A DNA stretch of 10,765 bases from an uncultured Prevotella sp. (GTDB lineage Bacteria; Bacteroidota; Bacteroidia; Bacteroidales; Bacteroidaceae). The stretch is taken from the NCBI GenBank assembly GCA_900318855.1, contig ONMG01000211.1, positions 1-10,765 of the forward strand, in the 5' to 3' direction. Positions within the stretch are counted from its first letter, which is position 1; every line of letters starts with the position of its first letter. Below, one piece after another: positions 4,885 to 10,765 of the stretch. The notes beneath the pieces are model-generated. The model did not search any database, was not told the DNA's origin, and saw only the letters and a program-made list of their open reading frames with translations. The translations under genes and the position numbers were made by a program.

Positions 4885-5919
4885 TCAGGCATTGTCTTTC
4901 TCCTTCAGTACGTCCATAATCTTGGAACGCAGCTCATCGCAGAGCTCAGGGTTATCCTTAAGCAGCTTGATGGAGCCGGTGCGGCCTTGACCAAGCTTAG
5001 TGCCGTTGTAGCTGAACCAGCTGCCGCTCTTCTGAATGACGTTGTGCTCTACGCCAAGGTCAAGGATTTCTCCCACCTTGTTGATGCCTTCACCGTAGGT
5101 GATTTCGAATTCGGCCTTACGGAATGGTGGGGCCACCTTGTTCTTCACTACTTTCACGCGCACCATGTTGCCGATGGGGGTATCACCGTCCTTTACAGTC
5201 GTTGTCTTGCGGATGTCGATGCGCACGCTGGCATAGAATTTCAGCGCATTACCGCCCGTTGTTGTCTCCGGACTACCGAACATCACACCAATCTTCTCGC
5301 GGAGCTGATTGATGAAGATGCAGCAGGTGTTGGTCTTTGATATTGTGGCAGTGAGCTTACGCAGTGCCTGACTCATGAGGCGGGCCTGGAGGCCCACTTT
5401 GTTGTCGCCCATGGAGCCATCGATTTCGGCCTTGGGGGTGAGGGCAGCCACAGAGTCGATGACCAGGACGTCGATGGCACTCGAGCGTATCAGCTCATCG
5501 GCTATCTGCATGGCTTGCTCGCCGTTGTCGGGCTGGCTAATCCAGAGGTTTTCGACGTCGACACCCAGATGGGCTGCGTAAAAACGGTCGAAGGCATGTT
5601 CGGCATCGATGAATGCAGCGATGCCCCCCTGCTTCTGAGCTTCTGCGATAGCATGGATAGCCAGAGTGGTCTTACCCGATGACTCAGGACCGTAAATCTC
5701 GATGATGCGTCCGCGCGGATAGCCGCCAACGCCGAGGGCTGCGTCAAGGCCAATGCTTCCGGTGGGAATGACCTCAACGTCGGCAATGCGCTCGTCACCC
5801 AGCTTCATGATGGACCCCTTGCCGAAGTCCTTTTCTATTTTCGACATGGCTGCCTGCAGTGCCTGGAGTTTTCCGGCATTGGTCTGGGCAGTCGTGTTCT
5901 CGTCTTCTTTCTTTGCCAT
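4885..5919 (-). CDS. recA: Recombinase RecA
   Basis: A 344-residue protein matching RecA over its full length. Visible features are the Walker A loop GPESSGKT (77-84), the conserved Glu106 in DAEHAFD, Walker B VLVIDS (150-155), and FINQLREKIGVMFGSPETTT leading into the DNA-binding L2 loop. RecA forms ATP-dependent filaments on single-stranded DNA. It drives homologous pairing and stimulates self-cleavage of LexA-type repressors where these exist. The C-terminus (DVLKEKDNA) is shorter and less acidic than in E. coli. The start at MAKKEDENTT is the usual position. Only 35 nt separate it from the dehydrogenase-like gene upstream, with no TAnnTTTG box in between, so recA is probably the last gene of a three-gene operon and ends at the terminator at 4813-4853. 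No LexA-type operator is recognisable nearby. Confidence 0.98.
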   Translation of the reverse strand: MAKKEDENTTAQTNAGKLQALQAAMSKIEKDFGKGSIMKLGDERIADVEVIPTGSIGLDAALGVGGYPRGRIIEIYGPESSGKTTLAIHAIAEAQKQGGIAAFIDAEHAFDRFYAAHLGVDVENLWISQPDNGEQAMQIADELIRSSAIDVLVIDSVAALTPKAEIDGSMGDNKVGLQARLMSQALRKLTATISKTNTCCIFINQLREKIGVMFGSPETTTGGNALKFYASVRIDIRKTTTVKDGDTPIGNMVRVKVVKNKVAPPFRKAEFEITYGEGINKVGEILDLGVEHNVIQKSGSWFSYNGTKLGQGRTGSIKLLKDNPELCDELRSKIMDVLKEKDNA

Positions 5920-5954
5920 AGTTGATAATTGATTATTCTTGATGTCAGTGATTA

Positions 5955-7193
5955 TCAGAGTTCGAGGTCGCCGTCGAAAATCTCATGCCAGGGCAGTCCT
6001 TGCTCGGCAACGACTTTCAGGAATGGATCCGGGTCGAAGTCTTCGACATTCCATACACCGGGTTTGCGCCATAGTCCTTTTAAGAACATCATGGCGCCGG
6101 TCATGGCAGGCACTCCGGTGGTGTAGCTCACTCCCTGCATTCCCGTCTCCTTGAAAGCATCTTGATGGCGACAGTTATTATATATATAATAGGTATGCTC
6201 CTTGCCATCCTTGATTCCGCGTATACGGCAGCCGATGCTCGTTTCGCCGTCGTAGTTGGCACCCAAGTCCTGCGGATTGGGGAGCACAGCCTTGAGGAAT
6301 TGCAGCGGGATGATGTTCACTTTTACGGTTGTTCCAGAGCCGTCGGCTAAAGGAGCCTCGTAGCACACAGGGTCGATACGAGCCATGCCGACATCCTGGA
6401 TGACGCGCAAGTGGGTGAGATACTCCTGTCCGAAAGTCATCCAGAAACGTGCTCTGCGGATGGTGGGATAGTTCTTTACAAGACTTTCCAGCTCTTCGTG
6501 GTGCATCAGATAGCTTTCGCGCGGACCAATATTTGGGTAGGTCAGAGGTTTGTGCACTGCCAGCGGCTCAGTCTCTATCCATTTGCCATCTTCGTAATAG
6601 AGGCCCTTTTGGGTGATTTCTCGGATGTTGATTTCCGGGTTGAAGTTCGTGGCAAAAGCCTTATGATGGTTACCGGCATTGCAGTCGACGATGTCGAGTG
6701 ACGTGATTTCGTCGAAAACGTGTTTGGCAGCGTAGGCGGTGTAGACTCCGCTCACACCCGGGTCGAAGCCACATCCGAGGATTGCTGTGAGGCCGGCCTT
6801 CTCGAAACGGTCCTTGTAGGCCCACTGCCAGCTGTACTCGAAGTGGGCTTCATCTTTGGGTTCGTAATTGGCTGTGTCGAGATAGTTGCATCCACAGGCC
6901 AAACAAGCATCCATGATAGTGAGGTCCTGGTAGGGGAGAGCCAGGTTGATGACAAGCTCTGGCTTGTAGCTGTCGAAGAGGCGTGTGAGCTGCCCTACGT
7001 CGTCGGCATCTACTTCTGTGGTCTTGATATCGTAGTTGTAGCCTTTGGCGTGAATAGCTTCTACAAGCCTGTCGCATTTCTCCTTGTGGTGACTGGCAAT
7101 CATAAATTCAGTGAAAACGTCAGCATTCTGCACAATCTTGAATGCTGCCACGGTGGCAACGCCACCGGCTCCAATCATTAACACTCTGCTCAT
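5955..7193 (-). CDS. Saccharopine dehydrogenase family protein, probable carboxynorspermidine/carboxyspermidine dehydrogenase
   Basis: A 412-residue NAD(P)-dependent enzyme. The N-terminal Rossmann motif GAGGVA (8-13) opens the protein. Family blocks follow: PELVINLALPYQDLTIMDAC, CNYLDTANYEP, AILGCGFDPGVSGVY, CNAGNHHKAFATNFNPEINI, ARFWMTFGQEYLTHLRV and, near the end, SYTTGVPAMTGAMMFLKGLW. This subgroup was long annotated as saccharopine dehydrogenase. In bacteria it usually condenses aspartate semialdehyde with putrescine or diaminopropane to make carboxy(nor)spermidine, a spermidine precursor (family knowledge). I chose the ATG at 7193 (MSRVLMIGAGG), where the fold begins. A GTG at 7250, which overlaps the upstream stop as GTGA, would add 19 residues unlike the family. 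A segment before IIPLQFLKAVLPNP appears about ten residues longer than in Bacteroides relatives I remember. It lies between the DUF6621-like gene and recA. Confidence 0.85.
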   Translation of the reverse strand: MSRVLMIGAGGVATVAAFKIVQNADVFTEFMIASHHKEKCDRLVEAIHAKGYNYDIKTTEVDADDVGQLTRLFDSYKPELVINLALPYQDLTIMDACLACGCNYLDTANYEPKDEAHFEYSWQWAYKDRFEKAGLTAILGCGFDPGVSGVYTAYAAKHVFDEITSLDIVDCNAGNHHKAFATNFNPEINIREITQKGLYYEDGKWIETEPLAVHKPLTYPNIGPRESYLMHHEELESLVKNYPTIRRARFWMTFGQEYLTHLRVIQDVGMARIDPVCYEAPLADGSGTTVKVNIIPLQFLKAVLPNPQDLGANYDGETSIGCRIRGIKDGKEHTYYIYNNCRHQDAFKETGMQGVSYTTGVPAMTGAMMFLKGLWRKPGVWNVEDFDPDPFLKVVAEQGLPWHEIFDGDLEL

Positions 7194-7246
7194 AAGTAGA
7201 TTAAATTTATAATGGATATGCTTATTATTAATGCTTCTTTTTGGGC

Positions 7247-7849
7247 TCACTTAAGCTCGTCGGCCCTAATGCCGAGTGCGTTCATGAGCGAATAACCGAG
7301 AATTTCCTGCCGGAAGTTGCCTCCTTCCAAAGGCTGCATGGCAAAGAGCGTGATGTGCTTCTCTTCGTCGGCATCTCTCAACGCATTTCTTAGCGTTTCG
7401 TAGGTGAAGTCGTCGTCGGAGGGTATCACCATGATGCGTTTTACCTCGTCGTGGTTGAGAATTGTGTGCAGAAGATCAAGCATCACTGATGTGCTGTCGC
7501 CGCTCGGACCGCCCGTGGCGATGGAGTTGACGATGAACTCACCAAGATTGGCATCCTTGAAAGCCTTAGCGTTAAGCTCGGTTGCATAATCGGAAGGCTT
7601 GAAGTTCTCCATGCGGGAATGGCTCTTGTCGTGGAGAAGTACTACTTGGGTCTCATGTTCATCACCTGGCCGCAGCCGCCCGTCAAGAGCGATGTCGACT
7701 GCCCACTGACCGAAGTCAGCCTGTGGAATGCGCCGCCCTAACATACGTTCGAAGTTGACGATAAGGTTGAAAGCCACTTTGTCAACAAAGTCGGCATCGG
7801 CGATAATGATGTTCTCGCTCCAATGAATGGGTGTGGTGGTTGTATTCAT
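7247..7849 (-). CDS. Conserved Bacteroidales protein, DUF6621-like, function unknown
   Basis: A 200-residue soluble protein without signal peptide or membrane span. Blocks I associate with a conserved Bacteroidales family (probably DUF6621; the number is from memory) are SENIIIADADFVDKVAFNLI (11-30), NFERMLGRRIPQADFGQW (32-49), RIMVIPSDDD, ALRDADEEKHITLFAMQPL and GGNFRQEILGYSLMNALGI near the C-terminus. The pattern of beta strands ending in acidic residues (IIIADAD, RIMVIPSDDD) suggests an alpha/beta fold, but no catalytic motif is clear. A -7 box lies only five bases before the ATG. The downstream dehydrogenase begins 53 nt after its stop. The shared transcript with the dehydrogenase-like gene and recA is the only hint to function. 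Confidence 0.8.
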   Translation of the reverse strand: MNTTTTPIHWSENIIIADADFVDKVAFNLIVNFERMLGRRIPQADFGQWAVDIALDGRLRPGDEHETQVVLLHDKSHSRMENFKPSDYATELNAKAFKDANLGEFIVNSIATGGPSGDSTSVMLDLLHTILNHDEVKRIMVIPSDDDFTYETLRNALRDADEEKHITLFAMQPLEGGNFRQEILGYSLMNALGIRADELK

Positions 7850-7854
7850 AAGCG

Positions 7855-7862
7855 CAAAGATA
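7855..7862 (-). promoter_or_regulatory. -7 box of the DUF6621-dehydrogenase-recA operon
   Basis: TATCTTTG on the minus strand is followed by five bases and then the ATG at 7849, so the transcript should start at or near the start codon. No clear TTTG is present 19-20 nt upstream. It lies 68 bp beyond the T-tract of the preceding terminator, so this operon must start here or by read-through. Confidence 0.6.
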
Positions 7863-7929
7863 ATAAATAAATATGGTATTGATGGGGAAAGCCCGGAAAA
7901 ATGTGGGCCGGATGAAAGGGTTTGGGGGT

Positions 7930-7984
7930 AAAAAACAATTAACCCACCTCAAAAAGAGCTTGAAGCGTCTTTTGAGGTGGGTTA
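7930..7984 (-). terminator. Intrinsic terminator of the glyS-FKBP operon
   Basis: On the minus strand TAACCCACCTCAAAA (7984-7970) pairs perfectly with TTTTGAGGTGGGTTA (7954-7940), a 15-bp stem with a 15-nt loop. It is followed by ATTG and six T residues (7935-7930). It begins 17 nt after the FKBP stop codon. Confidence 0.92.
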
Positions 7985-8001
7985 GTAGATGGGAGGAAAT
8001 G

Positions 8002-8688
8002 CTATTCAGTGGCCCATGAGCCCGTCTTTGCATCGCTCTCACCTTTCTGGTAATTTGCGCGATAGTAACCTCGGAGCTGCATGTCGAAGACCAGCGTGGA
8101 GTAAGCGGGGATAGAGCCGCTTTTGGTCTCGCCATACCCCAGTTTCCAAGGGATATAGACCTCCCAGCGATCGCCTATCTTCATGTGCTGCAGTGCGGTG
8201 GCGAAGCCATCTACAACGCCTGACACTTTGAAGACAGAGGGCTGGGCGGTATCGATACTGTAGTCGCCTGTGAAGGATTTATCGAACACGTAGCCTTGTG
8301 GATGTTGCGCCGTTGGCATCAGTCGGCCCAGATAGTTCACTTTTACGGAGTCGGTGTAGAGGGGCGACCCTGAAGCGCTCTTGCTGCTGTCGACTACGTG
8401 GACAATGATATTGTCAGTGCTGCTGGCAGTATAGTTGACGTTGTAGTCGGGCAGGGAAAAGCATTTGATAATCTTCCAGCTCTTGTCGCCGGCAGCTATC
8501 TTCTTTGATGTAGCGTCATAGAGCTTTTGAAAATAGTCGTCGTTGCGTTGCTGCCAGTCGGCGTATTCGTCCTCCTCACCCGTAGTTTCCATACAGGAGG
8601 TGAAGGGCAACAGCAGAACGGAGAGCAACGTCATTGCAAGCAATGTGCGCAGCGACTTGATGCTATGTGTTGATGAAAGTCTGTTCAT
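8002..8688 (-). CDS. Lipoprotein FKBP-type peptidyl-prolyl cis-trans isomerase
   Basis: A 228-residue exported protein. Residues 11-31 form a signal peptide ending PFTS before Cys32, a lipobox of the relaxed Bacteroidetes kind. The acidic stretch that follows (ETTGEEDEY) resembles signals that send lipoproteins to the cell surface. Residues about 112-208 form one FKBP domain: VKVNYLGRL, GYVFDKSF, VFKVSGVVDGFATALQHM, GDRWEVYIPWKLGYGE, IPAYSTLVFDMQLRGY. FKBPs catalyse rotation of prolyl peptide bonds and help proteins fold. Here that would occur in the periplasm or at the outer membrane. The active-site Trp found in many FKBPs (VIxGW) is Phe162 here, which may lower activity or change specificity. 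The linker 33-111 is unlike other domains I know. It starts 18 nt after glyS and shares its transcript. Confidence 0.88.
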   Translation of the reverse strand: MNRLSSTHSIKSLRTLLAMTLLSVLLLPFTSCMETTGEEDEYADWQQRNDDYFQKLYDATSKKIAAGDKSWKIIKCFSLPDYNVNYTASSTDNIIVHVVDSSKSASGSPLYTDSVKVNYLGRLMPTAQHPQGYVFDKSFTGDYSIDTAQPSVFKVSGVVDGFATALQHMKIGDRWEVYIPWKLGYGETKSGSIPAYSTLVFDMQLRGYYRANYQKGESDAKTGSWATE

Positions 8689-8706
8689 ATCTTACAGGGT
8701 GGACTA

Positions 8707-10254
8707 TTACACGTCGAGTTTCTTTAGGAGGCTGGTGATGCTCACACGGTCTTCAATGATGCTGCGGAGCTTGCTCACGGGTACTCGCTCTTGCTGCATA
8801 GAGTCGCGATAGCGCAGCGTGACGGTGTCGTCCTTCAGCGTGTCGCCATCGACTGTGACGCAGAAAGGAGTGCCGATAGCATCCTGACGGCGGTAGCGCT
8901 TGCCAATGGTGTCCTTGACTTCGATGTGCGTGTTGAAGTGGAATTTCAGCTGGTCAACGATTTCTTGAGCCTTCTCGGGCATTCCATCCTTGTTGACGAG
9001 AGGGAGAACAGCGCACTTGATGGGGGCCAGTGGCTCGGGCAAGCGTAGCACCACGCGTTGGGTACCATTGTCAAGTTGCTCTTCAGTGTAGCTGTGGCAC
9101 ATCACGCTGAGGAACATACGGTCGACTCCGATTGAGGTTTCCACGTCGTAGGGAACGTAGCTCTCATTGGTATCGGGGTCAAAGTAGCGCATCTTGGTTC
9201 CTGAATATTTCTCATGCTGCGACAGGTCGTAGTTGGTGCGCGAGTGTATGCCCTCCACCTCTTTAAAACCAAAGGGCATATGGAATTCTATGTCAGTGGC
9301 AGCGTTGGCATAGTGAGCAAGCTTCTCGTGGTCGTGGAAGCGATAGGTCTCTTCGCCCATTCCTAAGGCTTCATGCCACTGCAGACGGTGCTTTTTCCAG
9401 TATTCGAACCACTGCATCTCGGTACCGGGCTTGCAGAAGAATTGCATCTCCATCTGTTCGAATTCACGCATACGGAAAACAAACTGACGTGCAACAATCT
9501 CGTTGCGGAAAGCTTTGCCTATCTGGGCTATTCCGAAGGGAAGCTTCTGACGGGTGGAGCGCTGCACGTTGAGGAAGTTGACGAAGATGCCCTGTGCCGT
9601 TTCAGGACGCAGATAGATGCGGTTGGTAGCACCGGCTGTAGAGCCCATCTCTGTGGAGAACATAAGGTTGAATTGGCGCACGTCGGTCCAGTTCTTTGTT
9701 CCCGATATGGGGTCGACGATACCTTCGTCGAGAATAATCTGCTTGAGCTCTTCAAGGTCGGGTCCCTGCATAGCTGCGGTGTAGCGGGCATGCAAGGCGT
9801 CGCGCTTCTGCTGGTGCTCAAGAACACGGGGGTTAGTGGCGCGGAATTTGGCCTCGTCAAAGGCTGCCCCGAATTTCTTCGCGGCTTTCTTTACCTCCTT
9901 GTCAATTTTCTCGTCGTATTTGGCGATTTGATCTTCTATGAGATTGTCAGCACGGTAGCGCTTCTTGGAATCGCGGTTGTCAATGAGCGGATCGTTAAAT
10001 GCGTCAACGTGCCCACTGGCTTTCCATACGGTGGGATTCATGAAGATGGCTGCGTCTATGCCGACAATATTGTTGTGAAGAAGCACCATGGAATCCCACC
10101 AGTACTTCTTAATATTGTTCTTAAGTTCTACGCCGTTAGGACCATAATCGTAAACTGCAGCAAGTCCTTCGGGATAAATTTCTGAACTCGGGAAGACAAA
10201 GCCATATTCCTTGCAATGGCCTACAATCTTCTTGAAAACATCTTCTTGTGCCAT
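8707..10254 (-). CDS. glyS: Glycyl-tRNA synthetase, one-chain (alpha2) class II type
   Basis: A 515-residue cytosolic enzyme that charges tRNA-Gly with glycine using ATP. It is the homodimeric class II form, not the alpha2beta2 form of E. coli. Visible features are the N-terminal segment GFVFPSSEIYPEGLAAVYDYGPNG (19-41), LRPETAQGIFVNF (215-227), motif 2 starting FRNEI (249-253) with FRMREFEQMEMQFF, motif 3 around SIGVDRMF (374-381), and an HGTP anticodon-binding domain over about residues 411-505. An insertion at about 105-185 is rich in Lys and Glu and is probably helical. The length is normal for the family. The gene has a strong promoter at 10329-10360 and a leader of about 70 nt. It is the first gene of a two-gene operon with the FKBP lipoprotein. 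Confidence 0.97.
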   Translation of the reverse strand: MAQEDVFKKIVGHCKEYGFVFPSSEIYPEGLAAVYDYGPNGVELKNNIKKYWWDSMVLLHNNIVGIDAAIFMNPTVWKASGHVDAFNDPLIDNRDSKKRYRADNLIEDQIAKYDEKIDKEVKKAAKKFGAAFDEAKFRATNPRVLEHQQKRDALHARYTAAMQGPDLEELKQIILDEGIVDPISGTKNWTDVRQFNLMFSTEMGSTAGATNRIYLRPETAQGIFVNFLNVQRSTRQKLPFGIAQIGKAFRNEIVARQFVFRMREFEQMEMQFFCKPGTEMQWFEYWKKHRLQWHEALGMGEETYRFHDHEKLAHYANAATDIEFHMPFGFKEVEGIHSRTNYDLSQHEKYSGTKMRYFDPDTNESYVPYDVETSIGVDRMFLSVMCHSYTEEQLDNGTQRVVLRLPEPLAPIKCAVLPLVNKDGMPEKAQEIVDQLKFHFNTHIEVKDTIGKRYRRQDAIGTPFCVTVDGDTLKDDTVTLRYRDSMQQERVPVSKLRSIIEDRVSITSLLKKLDV

Positions 10255-10328
10255 GTTTCTATTTTAATAATTGATATGTTTGGCGTCTCCTTCCGCCTTT
10301 GGTGCGGGTGGGAGTTTTCTTTATGTGG

Positions 10329-10360
10329 CAAAGTTACTATATTTTGTCGAATTGGCCAAA
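10329..10360 (-). promoter_or_regulatory. Bacteroidetes-type promoter of the glyS-FKBP operon
   Basis: On the minus strand TTTG (10360-10357), a 20-nt spacer and TAACTTTG (10336-10329) match the consensus exactly and equal the HAD gene promoter in both box sequences and spacer length. The leader of about 70 nt holds a small CCGC/GCGG hairpin. I see no T-box features. Confidence 0.78.
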
Positions 10361-10705
10361 TAGCTTTTAAAAAGTTACTCTTCTTTTAGTTTTTTGAACC
10401 TTGAAGTGGGCGAAATCAGGGGTCCCAGGATATTCTTTGTGGGTTAGTTAATCGCTATCCAAGCACAGTGCACCCGCGGAACATGAAGCAAGAACGATAA
10501 CTGCTCCTCTCAAGTCTGACATGAAGTTCGTATGCTTAGGTCCGCTGACTCTGCTGAAGAGCCGGTGGAGGACGGTTTATCTTCGGGGGATGACAAATGG
10601 TCTAATGCCGGGACGGTGTTGAGGGGTCAGCACTATGGTTCATGTGGGGTGAAAGTGGCGTCCTTGAGGGGTAAAGGCTGGGGTGACCATATGGTAATCC
10701 TATAG
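10361..10705. other. Upstream region of glyS without a secure gene
   Basis: No RNA gene or known protein was found. A plus-strand frame is open at 10452-10622 (56 codons, with an ATG at 10521 giving 33 residues) but has no good promoter: TATTCTTTG at 10431-10439 has one base too many. The stretch 10621-10685 repeats words such as GGGGTGAAAG and GGGGTAAAGG three to four times. Confidence 0.4.
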
Positions 10706-10758
10706 AAAAAGATTGTTCACTAAGCAGCGAATGATAAAAAGCTACGCAGCGAACAATC
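10706..10758 (-). terminator. Probable intrinsic terminator of a minus-strand gene beyond the right edge
   Basis: On the minus strand GATTGTTCGCT (10758-10748) pairs with AGTGAACAATC (10721-10711), an 11-bp stem with one G-U pair. Five T residues (10710-10706) follow. The 26-nt loop is long, so this is less strong than the other terminators here. Its orientation implies that another minus-strand gene ends just to the right of the window. Confidence 0.6.
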
Positions 10759-10765
10759 GTTTGCC

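Noticed and set aside
9373..10185. 270-codon plus-strand frame opposite glyS
   Set aside because: It lies wholly within the clearly coding glyS gene and is a shadow of its codon bias.
10711..10758. Terminal inverted repeat or attachment site of a mobile element
   Set aside because: The stem followed by T5 on the minus strand is better explained as an intrinsic terminator; no integrase or transposase is in the window.

Overview
The window looks like chromosomal DNA from a member of the Bacteroidales, most likely a Prevotella-type organism with moderate G+C. Three things support this. Promoters follow the Bacteroidetes pattern: a TTTG-like -33 box, a 19-20 nt spacer, then TAnnTTTG at -7. Shine-Dalgarno sequences are mostly absent. 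The proteins also match the Bacteroidales set, for example a one-chain class II glycyl-tRNA synthetase and a saccharopine/carboxynorspermidine dehydrogenase family enzyme. All taxonomic and family calls come from reading the sequence; no search was run.

Left part (1-2400): the first 50 codons of an L-fucose isomerase gene (minus strand) are divergent from a HAD-family phosphatase gene (plus strand). That gene meets, tail to tail with a 4-bp overlap, a PAP2 phosphatase that carries a C-terminal beta-rich, barrel-like domain. Centre-left (2366-3911): about 1.5 kb without a conventional gene. Inside it is a compact minus-strand unit with promoter, two-hairpin leader, SD-like purine stretch, 35-codon small ORF and strong intrinsic terminator. 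Upstream of that unit are two palindromic elements built on TTTGAC/GTCAAA. I recognise no family here, and this is the best candidate for something undescribed.

Middle (3912-7862): an NAD(P)H-dependent FMN reductase gene, a 421-nt intergenic region with competing small ORFs, then a minus-strand operon read as DUF6621-like gene, carboxynorspermidine/saccharopine dehydrogenase-like gene, recA. It ends at a clear terminator. Right part (7930-10360): glyS followed 18 nt later by a lipoprotein FKBP-type prolyl isomerase gene, with a strong promoter before and a strong terminator after. The last 400 nt hold no secure gene and end at a terminator for a minus-strand gene lying beyond the window.

Most of this is housekeeping: recombination and repair (recA), polyamine or lysine-type metabolism, translation (glyS), envelope folding (FKBP lipoprotein), lipid or pyrophosphate phosphatase activity, flavin reduction and fucose use. 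The unusual material is in the intergenic regions.
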